Shown here: piece after piece, positions 25,410 to 36,601 of the stretch | How positions within the stretch are numbered: position 1 is the stretch's first letter | How the letters are laid out: every line of letters starts with the position of its first letter | From: JAQBQB01 sp963757185 | GTDB lineage: Bacteria; Gemmatimonadota; Gemmatimonadetes; Gemmatimonadales; Gemmatimonadaceae | Direction of reading: 5' to 3' | Length of the DNA: 64,000 nt | NCBI GenBank assembly: GCA_963757185.1 | Contig: CAVWQI010000010.1 | Location: 124,001-188,000 of the forward strand | Notes under the pieces: model-generated | Database searches by the model: none | What the model saw: only the letters and a program-made list of their open reading frames with translations | Told to the model about the DNA's origin: nothing | Position numbers and translations under genes: made by a program

Positions 25410-26723
25410 ATGGGATATCCGCACGCACCACATCGCCGCGAAGCGCTCGTTCTCTCCAAGCATTTTGGAGAGAAGGACGCGACCACCCTCGCCGGCTGGA
25501 AGAAGCGCGGCGGCTACGCGGCGCTCGAGAAAGCGCTCGGCATGACGCCCGCCGACATCGTGAACGTCGTGAAGGACTCCGGACTGCGCGGCCGCGGCGG
25601 CGCCGGCTTTCCGACGGGTCTCAAGTGGTCGTTCATGAAACCCGGCGACGGCAAGCCGCACTATCTGCTCTGCAACGCCGACGAGTCCGAGCCGGGAACG
25701 TTCAAGGACCGCGAGATCATGCGGTGGACGCCGCACGCGCTCATCGAAGGGTGCGCGATCGGCTCTTACGCGATCGGCGCGGAGACGTGCTACATCTACA
25801 TTCGCGGCGAGTTCACCGAGCCGATCGCGCGCGTCGAGGCGGCACTCGACGAGTGCTACAAGGCCGGCATCCTCGGCAAGAACGCGATGGGCACCGGCAA
25901 GACGGTCAACGTCTGGGTGCATCGCGGCGCGGGCGCGTACATCTGCGGCGAAGAGACCGCGCTCATGAACTCGCTCGAGGGAAAGCGCGGCAACCCGCGC
26001 ATCAAGCCGCCGTTCCCGGCGGTGTCGGGCGTGTTCGGCCAGCCGACGACGATCAACAACGTCGAGACGCTCGCCGCGGCGCCGCCGATCCTCCAGAACG
26101 GCGCCGCGTGGTACAAGCAGTGGATGCGGGCCGACAACCCGAAGAGCACGGGCACCAAGCTCTATTCGGTGTGCGGCAACATCCAGAAGCCCGGCAACTA
26201 CGAAGTGCCGATGGGCTTTCCGTTCAAGGAATTCTTGTACGATCTCTGTGGCGGGCCGCCGCAGGGGCGCAAGTTCAAGGCGATCATCCCCGGCGGGATC
26301 TCCGTCCCGATTCAGACGGTCGAAGAAGCCGAGGCGAGTTTCATGGACTACGAGGGTTTCGTCGCGCAGGGGACGATGCTCGGCTCCGGCGGCGTGATCG
26401 TCATCGACGACTCGCAGAATCTCGTGAAGCAGATCGCGCGCGCGGCGCGCTTCTTCGCCCACGAAAGCTGCGCGCAGTGCACGCAGTGCCGCGAGGGCAC
26501 GGCGTGGACGACGAAGATCCTCGAGCGCATCGTCGCGGGTGACGGGTCGCCCGAAGATCTCGACACGCTGCTTTCCATCGCCGACAACATGACCGGCAAG
26601 ACGATCTGCGTACTCAGTGATTCCTGCGCGACGCCGGTCGTATCCGGCCTCAAGAAATTCCGCGCCGATTTCGAGGCGCTCATCAAGACGAAACGGACGA
26701 TCCTCGTCCCGGCGGTGGCCTAG
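25410..26723 (+). CDS. nuoF: NADH-quinone oxidoreductase subunit F
   Basis: The 51-kDa NADH- and FMN-binding subunit. The 437-residue protein has GRGGAGFPTGLKW (NADH/FMN loop), NADESEPGTFKDREIM, the FMN motif GAGAYICGEETALMNSLEG, and the N3 4Fe-4S ligands in ESCAQCTQCREG, with the fourth Cys downstream (SDSCATP). It ends at a TAG whose last base begins the nuoG GTG. Confidence 0.96.
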   Translation: MGYPHAPHRREALVLSKHFGEKDATTLAGWKKRGGYAALEKALGMTPADIVNVVKDSGLRGRGGAGFPTGLKWSFMKPGDGKPHYLLCNADESEPGTFKDREIMRWTPHALIEGCAIGSYAIGAETCYIYIRGEFTEPIARVEAALDECYKAGILGKNAMGTGKTVNVWVHRGAGAYICGEETALMNSLEGKRGNPRIKPPFPAVSGVFGQPTTINNVETLAAAPPILQNGAAWYKQWMRADNPKSTGTKLYSVCGNIQKPGNYEVPMGFPFKEFLYDLCGGPPQGRKFKAIIPGGISVPIQTVEEAEASFMDYEGFVAQGTMLGSGGVIVIDDSQNLVKQIARAARFFAHESCAQCTQCREGTAWTTKILERIVAGDGSPEDLDTLLSIADNMTGKTICVLSDSCATPVVSGLKKFRADFEALIKTKRTILVPAVA

Positions 26724-28297
26724 TGGCAGACGCACCTATGGGCGTAACGCTCACGATCGAGGGACGGCAGGTCACCGTCCCCGCCGGCACCTCCATCCTC
26801 GAGGCGGCGAAGCACGCGGGCGTCCTCGTGCCGCACTACTGCTACCATCCGGGCCTGCCGATCGCCGGCGTTTGCCGCATGTGCCTCGTCGAGGTCGAGA
26901 AGGCGCCCAAGCTCGCCCCCTCGTGCGCGACGGCCGTGGCCGAGGGGAACGTCGTCCACGTGCACTCGGAGAAGTCGATCGAGGCGCGCAAAGGCGTCCT
27001 CGAGATGCTGCTCATCAACCACCCGCTCGACTGTCCGATCTGCGATCAGGCCGGTGAGTGTGAGCTGCAGGACTACACGTACATGGAAGGGCGCGGCGAG
27101 GGACGCTATCGCGACCCGAAGCGCTTCAATCCGGTCGAGGACTTCGGCGGCGACGTGATGTACACGCCGAACCGCTGCATCCTCTGTACGCGGTGCGTGC
27201 GATTCATGGAAGACGTCGCCCACGATCCTGTCCTGAACGTGAGCGAACGCGGCGACCGCGCCGTGATCGGCAAGTTCGAAGGGCAGGACCTCACGCACCC
27301 GTGGGCCGGGAACGTCATCGATTTGTGCCCAGTAGGTGCCCTGCTTTCCAAAGACTCGTTGAACAAAGCGCGCGCCTGGGAGCTCGACCGGACAGCGTCG
27401 GTCTGCCCGAACTGCTCGCAGGGTTGCAACATGATCGTCGAGACGCGCGACAACGTCGTCGTGCGGCTTCGCCCGCGGCCCAACGAGGACGTGAACTCGT
27501 ACTTCATGTGTGACCACGGACGCCTGAACTACCGGTGGATGAACCGACAGGACCGCGTCGATGTGCCGATGGTTCGTCGCGGCGATGGACTCGTCGGAAT
27601 CGACTGGCCGATCGCCGTCGCCGAAGCAGCGCGCGTGCTCAAGGGAAAGAAGGCGTTCGTCCTCGCGTCTGCCAATCTCTCGAACGAAGCGCTCTTCGTC
27701 CTTTCCAAGCTCGTGAAGGAGACGGGCGGCCGCGGCGCGTTCCGCGTGCAGCAGGGCGACGAAGCGCCGCTCCCCGGCGTCGAGGATCTGTCGCTGCGCA
27801 AGGATCGCGCGGCCAATGGACGCGGCGCGGAGCTGCTCGGCTTCAAGCAGAGCGCCACGCCGCTCGCCGACCTCGCGGCGGGCGACGTGCTGGTCGTCGC
27901 CGACGAAGAGCTGGTTGGCGCCGACGCGGCTGACGTCGCGAAGGCGAGCGCCATCGTCGTCATCTCGACGACGCTGCCGCCGTGGGCCCGGCATCTCGCC
28001 GCGGCCGTGCTGCCGATCGCGAACTTCACGGAAGAGGAAGGGACGTTCACCAACCTGCGCGGTCGCGTCCAGCGATTCATGCAGGCAAAGGCCGCCCCGG
28101 GCTTCGCTCGGCCGAGCTGGTTCGTGATCGCCGACCTGCTCGCCGCGCTGGGGACGCCGGAGGACTACTCGCTGGCGAGCGACGTGTTCAAGGCACTCGC
28201 CGGCGCGCAGTCCGAGTTCGCAGGAATGTCGTACGACACGCTCGGCCTGCGAGGCCGAGCGATCGGCGGCGAAAAGACGGCCGGAGCCCGGGCGTGA
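26723..28297 (+). CDS. nuoG: NADH-quinone oxidoreductase subunit G, short form with N7-type cluster motif
   Basis: The 75-kDa iron-sulfur subunit. The 524-residue protein has the N1b 2Fe-2S set (HYCYHPGLPIAGVCRMC and a later Cys), the N5 His-Cys set (HPLDCPICDQAGEC), the N4 set (CILCTRC with VIDLCPVG), and a CPNCSQGC plus MCDHGR set matching the extra N7 cluster of E. coli and Thermus. The molybdopterin-like domain is short (about 270 residues), so the whole is well below the 780-900 of those homologues. GTG 26723 overlaps nuoF; ATG 26738 is an alternative start. Confidence 0.93.
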   Translation: MADAPMGVTLTIEGRQVTVPAGTSILEAAKHAGVLVPHYCYHPGLPIAGVCRMCLVEVEKAPKLAPSCATAVAEGNVVHVHSEKSIEARKGVLEMLLINHPLDCPICDQAGECELQDYTYMEGRGEGRYRDPKRFNPVEDFGGDVMYTPNRCILCTRCVRFMEDVAHDPVLNVSERGDRAVIGKFEGQDLTHPWAGNVIDLCPVGALLSKDSLNKARAWELDRTASVCPNCSQGCNMIVETRDNVVVRLRPRPNEDVNSYFMCDHGRLNYRWMNRQDRVDVPMVRRGDGLVGIDWPIAVAEAARVLKGKKAFVLASANLSNEALFVLSKLVKETGGRGAFRVQQGDEAPLPGVEDLSLRKDRAANGRGAELLGFKQSATPLADLAAGDVLVVADEELVGADAADVAKASAIVVISTTLPPWARHLAAAVLPIANFTEEEGTFTNLRGRVQRFMQAKAAPGFARPSWFVIADLLAALGTPEDYSLASDVFKALAGAQSEFAGMSYDTLGLRGRAIGGEKTAGARA

Positions 28298-29646
28298 CCG
28301 CGCTCACGCTGCTCCAGGCGGTCACGCAGACGACCACCGCCGCCAACGGCCTGAATGTCTTGCCGCCGCCCGAAGGCGGTGGTGCTTGGTTCTTGGCCAC
28401 GGTCGTGAAGATCCTCCTGATTTTCACGATCTATATGGTCGGCGTGATGATGGTGATCTGGGCCGAACGCCGCATCTGCGCGTTCATCCAGGATCGCCGT
28501 GGGCCGAATCGCGTCGGGCCGTTCGGGCTGCTCCAGTCTGTCGCCGACGGCGTGAAGAACATCATGAAGGAGGAGACGTACCCGGGTCAGGCGTACCTGC
28601 CTCTCTTCATCCTGGCTCCGGTGATGTCGTTCGTCCCCGCGCTGCTCACGTGGGCGGTGATCCCGTACGGCGCGCCGTGGGACTCGCCGTGGGGAACGAT
28701 CGATACGGCCATCGCACCGATGCCGGTCGGTTTCCTGTTCATTCTCGCGATCTCGTCGCTCGGCGTGTACGGCATCGTGCTCGCCGGGTGGTCGTCGAAC
28801 AACAAGTATTCGCTGCTCGGCGGTCTGCGCTCGAGCGCGCAGATGATCTCGTACGAGATCTCGATGGGCATGTCGACGATCCCGGTGATCATCCTCGCCG
28901 GCAACGTGTCGCTGAGCCAGGTCGTGCAGCAGCAGGCGGGCGCCGGGCTTCACTGGAACGTGATCAACACGACGGTGGCGTTCTTCGTTTTCATCGTCGC
29001 CGCGTTCGCCGAGACGAACCGCGTGCCGTTCGACTTGCCGGAAGCGGAGTCGGAGCTCGTCGCGGGTTATCACTCCGAGTACAGCGCGATGAAGTTCTCG
29101 ATGTTCTTCATCGCCGAGTACGCGAACGTGATGACGGCGAGCGCGCTGATGTCGACGTTGTTCTTCGGCGGCTGGGACATTCCGTTCACGATGTGGGACA
29201 ACGTCGCGCCGCACACGCTGGCCAAGACGCTCGTGACGTTCCTGTTCTTCTGGGCGAAGATCCTCTTCTTCGTCTTCGTCTTCATCTGGGTCCGCTGGAC
29301 GCTGCCGCGGTTCCGCTACGACCAGCTCATGGCGCTCGGCTGGAAGTTCATGCTGCCGACGGCGCTGTCGTACGTGGTCGTCGTCGCGGCGGCGACGCTC
29401 GGCCTCGATGCCCTGGGCTTTCATCCGTCGTCGTGGCAGTTCGCCGTCGCGATGCTCGTGCTCAACATCGTGCTGCTCGGATTGCTCTTCGGCGTGATCG
29501 ACCGCGGGCGGCTCGTGAGCCCGGCGTACTCGCGACTCGACAAACGAAATCTGGACAAGCTGCGCCGCGCAACGTTCGAGCGTGAGCGCTATTCGGACGC
29601 GCGCGCCGCCGTCGGCGCCGGTACCGCAAATGGAGGAGCCGACTGA
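28294..29646 (+). CDS. nuoH: NADH-quinone oxidoreductase subunit H
   Basis: The membrane subunit lining the quinone channel. The 450-residue protein has eight or more helices. It has the conserved ERRICAFIQDRRGPNRVGPFG, GLLQSVADGVKN, GWSSNNKYSLLGGLRSSAQM, ETNRVPFDLPEAESELVAG (the charged E-channel segment) and VRWTLPRFRYDQLM. It has about 25 more residues than E. coli at the N-terminus. GTG 28294 overlaps the nuoG stop as GTGA. Confidence 0.95.
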   Translation: MTALTLLQAVTQTTTAANGLNVLPPPEGGGAWFLATVVKILLIFTIYMVGVMMVIWAERRICAFIQDRRGPNRVGPFGLLQSVADGVKNIMKEETYPGQAYLPLFILAPVMSFVPALLTWAVIPYGAPWDSPWGTIDTAIAPMPVGFLFILAISSLGVYGIVLAGWSSNNKYSLLGGLRSSAQMISYEISMGMSTIPVIILAGNVSLSQVVQQQAGAGLHWNVINTTVAFFVFIVAAFAETNRVPFDLPEAESELVAGYHSEYSAMKFSMFFIAEYANVMTASALMSTLFFGGWDIPFTMWDNVAPHTLAKTLVTFLFFWAKILFFVFVFIWVRWTLPRFRYDQLMALGWKFMLPTALSYVVVVAAATLGLDALGFHPSSWQFAVAMLVLNIVLLGLLFGVIDRGRLVSPAYSRLDKRNLDKLRRATFERERYSDARAAVGAGTANGGAD

Positions 29647-30149
29647 TGGCGATCGGCGTGAAGGTTCTCGAGCGGCCCATCGCGCAGACGAGCTACGTGC
29701 GCGCGTCGCTGCAAGGCATGGCGCTGACGCTCCGCCACCTGCTGCGGCCGATGTCGGAGAAGGTGACGATCCAGTATCCGGAGGAGAAGTATTCGGTCTC
29801 CCCGCGCTGGCGCGGCACGCATCGGATGCTCACGACCGAGGACGGCAAGGCGAAGTGCGTCGCGTGCGGCCTCTGTCCTACGGTGTGTCCGGCCAACTGC
29901 ATCAAGCTCGTGCCCGGCGAAGACGAGAACGGCAACCGCTATCCGCTCGTGTTCGAGATCGACGAATTCCGCTGCATCTTCTGCGGCTACTGTCAGGAAG
30001 TCTGTCCGGAGGAGGCGATCCACCTCGGGCGGCACTACGAGAACTCCGAGTACAGCCGCGATGGTTTCGTCTATGACCTCGAGCGGCTGATGTCGCAGAC
30101 GCATCCGGTGTCGGAGCTGTGGGACCCCGCCGACCCGAAAGGCGAGTGA
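29646..30149 (+). CDS. nuoI: NADH-quinone oxidoreductase subunit I
   Basis: The subunit with clusters N6a and N6b. The 167-residue protein has two complete 4Fe-4S motifs: C71, C74, C77, C81 (CVACGLCPTVCP) and C110, C113, C116, C120 (CIFCGYCQEVCP). The ATG overlaps the nuoH stop by one base. Confidence 0.96.
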   Translation: MAIGVKVLERPIAQTSYVRASLQGMALTLRHLLRPMSEKVTIQYPEEKYSVSPRWRGTHRMLTTEDGKAKCVACGLCPTVCPANCIKLVPGEDENGNRYPLVFEIDEFRCIFCGYCQEVCPEEAIHLGRHYENSEYSRDGFVYDLERLMSQTHPVSELWDPADPKGE

Positions 30150-30730
30150 TGATCGCGCCCTCTCAGGGGATCCCGATGGCGCACGGAACGTTGCCGCTCC
30201 TCTACACGTTCCACTTCTATCTGTTCGGCCTCATCGCGGTCGGGTCGGCACTCTTGTTCGTCACGCGCAAGAGTCCCGTCGCGGCGGCGCTCTGGCTCGT
30301 GAACACGATGTTCTGCCTTGCCGCGCTGTTCGTTCTCCTCGACGCGCAGTTCATCGGCGCTCTGCAGGTGATCGTCTACGCCGGCGCGATCATGGTGGTC
30401 TTCCTGTTCGTGATCATGCTGCTCAACCTCGGCCAGTCTCCGCCGGCGGACATCCGCGGCCTTGGCTGGAAGATCGCGGCCGGAGCGGTCGGCATCGGCA
30501 TTCTCGCCGACGTCCTGGCCGTGACCCGCGCGAAGACGCCGCCGATGCTCACGCTGCCCCTCGGGTTCACGGCGAACCAGGTCGCGACGACCGGCGCCGT
30601 GGCGCCGATCGCCGGCCCGCTGTTCAACGAGTACTTGTTGGCGTTCGAGATCACCAGCATCCTCCTCTTGGCGGCCATCGTCGGCGCCGTCGTCTTGGGA
30701 CGCCAGCGCGGAGAAGACCTTGCTCGCTGA
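30149..30730 (+). CDS. nuoJ: NADH-quinone oxidoreductase subunit J
   Basis: A membrane subunit of about five helices. The 193-residue protein contains AALFVLLDAQFIGALQVIVYAGAIMVVFLFV split over two helices, the classic NuoJ pi-bulge helix region (here GALQVIVYAGAIMVVFLF). ATG 30149 overlaps the nuoI stop by one base. A second ATG at residue 10 (MAHGT) is an alternative start. Confidence 0.93.
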   Translation: MIAPSQGIPMAHGTLPLLYTFHFYLFGLIAVGSALLFVTRKSPVAAALWLVNTMFCLAALFVLLDAQFIGALQVIVYAGAIMVVFLFVIMLLNLGQSPPADIRGLGWKIAAGAVGIGILADVLAVTRAKTPPMLTLPLGFTANQVATTGAVAPIAGPLFNEYLLAFEITSILLLAAIVGAVVLGRQRGEDLAR

Positions 30731-31012
30731 GGCCCTCTTTTTCTCGGCCGTGTTGTTCGCGATCGGCGTGTTCGGCGTGCTGATTCGCCGGAACGCGATC
30801 ATCGTATTCATGTGCGTCGAGCTGATGCTCAACGCCGTCAATCTTTCGTTCGTCGCGTTCGCCCAGGCCTACGGCGCCGCCGGGCAGGTGTTCGTGTTCT
30901 TCGTCATGACCGTCGCCGCCGCCGAGGCGGCCGTCGGGCTGGCGATCATCATCGCGCTCTTCCGGCATCGCCCGACTGTGGACCTCAAGAACATCAACCT
31001 GCTCAAAGGCTG

Positions 31013-31013
<1 letters not shown>
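30720..31013 (+). CDS. nuoK: NADH-quinone oxidoreductase subunit K
   Basis: A small three-helix membrane subunit. The 97-residue protein has FSAVLFAIGVFGVLIRRN, the charged helix with MCVELMLNAVNLSFVAF (conserved Glu) and AAAEAAVGLAIIIALFR (second conserved Glu). The only start in a sensible place is TTG 30720, overlapping nuoJ by 11 bases. The protein would otherwise lack its first helix. Confidence 0.93.
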
Positions 31014-33226
<2,213 letters not shown>

Positions 33227-33248
33227 TTCGCTTCCAACACCGGAATTC

Positions 33249-34850
33249 ATGCTCGGCTTTCTGACCGCGATCGGTTATCAGCAGTGGGTGCTTCCCGCCC
33301 TCCTCGCCATTCCGTTGATGGGCGCGGTGGGCATCTGGGTGCACAGCATAGGACGATCGACGCACGGCGAGGACGAGGTCGCGACCGGCACGGCCAACGT
33401 GCCGCGCATGATGGCGCTGGTGATGTTCGCGATCGAGTTCGTCGTGTCACTCGGGCTCTGGTGGAGCTTCGATCCATCGGTGGCCGCCTGGCAGTCGGTC
33501 GTCGACTGGTCGTGGATTCCCTCGTGGGGGATCCGCTTCACGCTCGGCGTCGATGGCATCGCCGTGATGATGATCCTCCTCACGACGTTCATCATGGTGT
33601 TGGCCGTCGGCGGAAGCTGGACGAGCATTCGCGCGCGATCGCACAGCTACTACGCGCTCATGCTCATCCTGACGACGGGCATGCTCGGCGTGTTCATGGC
33701 GCTCGACCTCTTCCTGTTCTACGTGATGTGGGAAGTGATGCTCGTGCCGATGTACTTCATCGTCGGCGTGTGGGGCGGCGACCGCCGCATCTACGCCAGC
33801 ATCAAGTTCTTCCTGTACACGATGGTCGGCTCGATGCTCATGCTGGCCGCGATCGTGTACCTCGGACTCTCGGCGCGCGACCCGGCGACGGGGATCGCGA
33901 GCTTCAACTACGACTGGGTGCTCCAGCACGCGGCCATCACGTCCACCGCGGCCAAGTGGCTCTTCGGGGGATTCTTCCTGGCGTTCGCCGTGAAGGTCCC
34001 GATGTTCCCGTTCCACACGTGGCTGCCCGACGCGCACGTCGAAGCGCCGACGGCAGGCTCGGTCGTGCTGGCGAGCATCATGCTGAAGCTCGGCACGTTC
34101 GGATTCCTGCGACTCGCCGTGCCGTTGTTCCCGACGGCGGCGATGAATCCGACGATCCGCACGATCATCCTGTCGCTCGCCGTGATCGGCATCGTCTACG
34201 GGGCGCTCGTGTCGCTCGTCCAACCGGACTTCAAGAAGCTCGTCGCCTACTCCTCGGTGAGCCACCTGGGCTTCGTGATGCTCGGGATCTTCGCCCTCAC
34301 GGTGCAGAGCGTTCAGGGCGCGCTGATGGTGATGATCAACCACGGCATCTCGACCGGCGCGCTGTTCCTTCTCGTCGGCATGATCTACGAACGGCGGCAC
34401 ACACGGCTGATCGAGGCGTACGGCGGCATCGCGCGCGTCGTCCCGATGTTCGCCGCGATGCTGACCATCGTCACGTTCAGCAGCATCGGCGTCCCCGGCA
34501 CGAACGGGTTCGTCGGCGAGTTCCTCGTTCTGATCGGCGCGTTCCGAACGCAGCCCATCTTCGCGGTCATTGCGACGACGGCGGTGATCATCTCGGCCGC
34601 CTATCTCCTGTGGGCGATTCAGCGCATTCTCTTCAATCCGCTCGACAAGCCGGAGAACGAGCACATTCCGGATCTCAACCGGCGTGAGCTCGCGATCATG
34701 ATCCCGGTCATCGCGGCGATCATCTGGCTCGGCGTGTATCCGGCGCCGGTGCTCAATCGGATGCAGAGCGCGGCGGCCCGGTTCGTCACCCAGGTCGACC
34801 GGGGACGCGCCGCGCAGCTCCCCGAAGTGGCCGTCGGGGGCACGCGATGA
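33249..34850 (+). CDS. nuoM: NADH-quinone oxidoreductase subunit M
   Basis: An antiporter-like proton-pumping subunit. The 533-residue protein has about 14 helices. It has the conserved FYVMWEVMLVPMYFIVGVWGG (channel Glu), KVPMFPFHTWLPDAHVEAPT (channel Lys) and LVQPDFKKLVAYSSVSHLGF. It starts 22 bases after nuoL and overlaps nuoN by 4 bases. Confidence 0.95.
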   Translation: MLGFLTAIGYQQWVLPALLAIPLMGAVGIWVHSIGRSTHGEDEVATGTANVPRMMALVMFAIEFVVSLGLWWSFDPSVAAWQSVVDWSWIPSWGIRFTLGVDGIAVMMILLTTFIMVLAVGGSWTSIRARSHSYYALMLILTTGMLGVFMALDLFLFYVMWEVMLVPMYFIVGVWGGDRRIYASIKFFLYTMVGSMLMLAAIVYLGLSARDPATGIASFNYDWVLQHAAITSTAAKWLFGGFFLAFAVKVPMFPFHTWLPDAHVEAPTAGSVVLASIMLKLGTFGFLRLAVPLFPTAAMNPTIRTIILSLAVIGIVYGALVSLVQPDFKKLVAYSSVSHLGFVMLGIFALTVQSVQGALMVMINHGISTGALFLLVGMIYERRHTRLIEAYGGIARVVPMFAAMLTIVTFSSIGVPGTNGFVGEFLVLIGAFRTQPIFAVIATTAVIISAAYLLWAIQRILFNPLDKPENEHIPDLNRRELAIMIPVIAAIIWLGVYPAPVLNRMQSAAARFVTQVDRGRAAQLPEVAVGGTR

Positions 34851-36397
34851 CGCCGCGCGTGCTCGACGTCTCGATCCCGACGCAGCTGACGCTCGCGCTC
34901 GTGCCCGAGCTCGTGCTCATGGGCGGCGCGATGGCGCTCCTCATCTGGTCGGCGTGGCGGCGCGACAGCGATGAGCATCAACGCACGATCGGCATGGCCA
35001 GCATCGCGCTCGTCGGCCTCACGATGGTCGTCACACTCCGATGGGCGGCACAATTCATCGCGGCACCCGGCAGCGGCGTGATCGCGCTCGACAACTTCCG
35101 CTGGTTCGCCGACATCGTGATCCTGCTCGGCACCGTGTTCACGATCGGTCTGAGCATGGACGACAACATGCGCTCCGGCATCAAGGCCGCCGAGACACAC
35201 GTGCTCGTTCTGTTGGCGTCGTCGGGAATGATGCTGCTCGTCGCCGCGCGCGACCTGATGATCGTGTTCCTCGGCATCGAGCTGATGTCCATTTCGGTGT
35301 ACGCGCTCTCCGGCATCAACCGCCGCAGCGAGCGCTCCGCCGAAGGGGCGCTCAAGTACTTCTTGCTCGGCGCGTTCTCGACGGCGTTTCTGCTCTATGG
35401 AATCGCGCTCGTCTACGGCGCGACCGGCACGACGAGTCTCGTCCTGATCGCCGAGCGGACGGTGCAGTACGACCTCATCCGCAGTCCGCTGCTCGTGGCC
35501 GGCATCGCGCTGATGTTGATCGGCTTTGGATTCAAGGTCGCGACCGTGCCGTTCCACATGTGGGCGCCGGACGTCTACGACGGGGCGCCGTCGCCGATCA
35601 CCGCCTACATGGCGGCGACGGTGAAGGCGGCGGCCTTCGTCGCGTTCGTGCGCGTGTGGCTCGAAGCGTTCCCGACGAGCTTCCATACCTGGCTGCCGGC
35701 AGTGAGCGGGCTGGCGATCGCCACGATGGTGATCGGCAACGCGATCGGAATCGTGCAGAAGAACCTCAAGCGCATGCTCGCGTATTCGAGCATCGGGCAT
35801 GCGGGGTACCTCCTCGTCGCGCTCGCCGCGGGCACTCTTCAGGGTTCCTCGGCGCTGCTGTTCTATCTGTTCATCTATACTCTGGCGACCTTCGGCGCCT
35901 TCGCGGTCGTCGTGACGCTCACGCGCGACGGGCAAGGCACCGTGATGCTCGACGACCTGTCGGGCCTCTACAGCGTGCGACCCGGACTCTCGGTGTGCAT
36001 GGCGGTATTGATGCTCGCGCTCATGGGTTTCCCGATCTTCGGCGGCGCGGGCTTCTTCGCGAAGTGGTACGTGCTTCAGGCAGCCCTCCAGGCTCCCGTG
36101 AAGCAGACGACGCTCGCCGTCGTACTCGTGCTCACGACCGTCGTGTCGGCGGGCTACTACATGTACGTCGTGATGCTGATGTTCATGCGCCCGCGCCCGG
36201 AAAACGCGCCAGCGCCAGAAGCGTCCGGCGGAATCACGCGGATGGTGCTAGGCCTTAGTGTCGGGTTGATCCTCTATTTCGGATTCTTCCCCGAACAGGC
36301 GATCGCCATCGCGCGGCTCGCCGGCCCGAGAATCGAGATGGTGCCGCAGACGTCGGCGACCGCGCCGCCCGCCCAGAATGTGGCGGCGGGCCGCTGA
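34847..36397 (+). CDS. nuoN: NADH-quinone oxidoreductase subunit N
   Basis: The third antiporter-like subunit, last gene of the operon. The 516-residue protein has FLGIELMSISVYALSGINRR (channel Glu), EGALKYFLLGAFSTAFLLYG, FKVATVPFHMWAPDVYDGAP and QKNLKRMLAYSSIGHAGYLL. The ATG overlaps the nuoM stop as ATGA. The nuo set is complete (A to N) in canonical order, with separate nuoC and nuoD. Confidence 0.95.
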   Translation: MTPRVLDVSIPTQLTLALVPELVLMGGAMALLIWSAWRRDSDEHQRTIGMASIALVGLTMVVTLRWAAQFIAAPGSGVIALDNFRWFADIVILLGTVFTIGLSMDDNMRSGIKAAETHVLVLLASSGMMLLVAARDLMIVFLGIELMSISVYALSGINRRSERSAEGALKYFLLGAFSTAFLLYGIALVYGATGTTSLVLIAERTVQYDLIRSPLLVAGIALMLIGFGFKVATVPFHMWAPDVYDGAPSPITAYMAATVKAAAFVAFVRVWLEAFPTSFHTWLPAVSGLAIATMVIGNAIGIVQKNLKRMLAYSSIGHAGYLLVALAAGTLQGSSALLFYLFIYTLATFGAFAVVVTLTRDGQGTVMLDDLSGLYSVRPGLSVCMAVLMLALMGFPIFGGAGFFAKWYVLQAALQAPVKQTTLAVVLVLTTVVSAGYYMYVVMLMFMRPRPENAPAPEASGGITRMVLGLSVGLILYFGFFPEQAIAIARLAGPRIEMVPQTSATAPPAQNVAAGR

Positions 36398-36425
36398 GGC
36401 AACCCGGCCACGAGAGCAAACGAGC

Positions 36426-36532
36426 AAATTTCAACGCAGATACAGCAGATGAACTACAGGATCCCGCAGATGAACTTCAACAAAGTCTGCGGGATCGCCT
36501 GTCAGACTCTGCGGGATCTGTGTTGAAAATTT
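36426..36532. repeat. CGCAGAT-core imperfect palindrome after nuoN
   Basis: Outer arms AAATTTCAAC (36426-36435) and GTTGAAAATTT (36522-36532) enclose GATCCCGCAGA (36460-36470) and two copies of its complement TCTGCGGGATC (36486-36496 and 36508-36518). The whole can fold into a long hairpin. It is AT-richer than its surroundings and could also stop nuo transcripts. A relative with the same core lies at 57162-57260. Confidence 0.75.
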
Positions 36533-36601
36533 CTCCCTGGCCCATCGCGACCCGTCGGCAAATCCTGGCTCACTCGGGGGGCGGTCTATTTTTGTAGAAC
36601 C

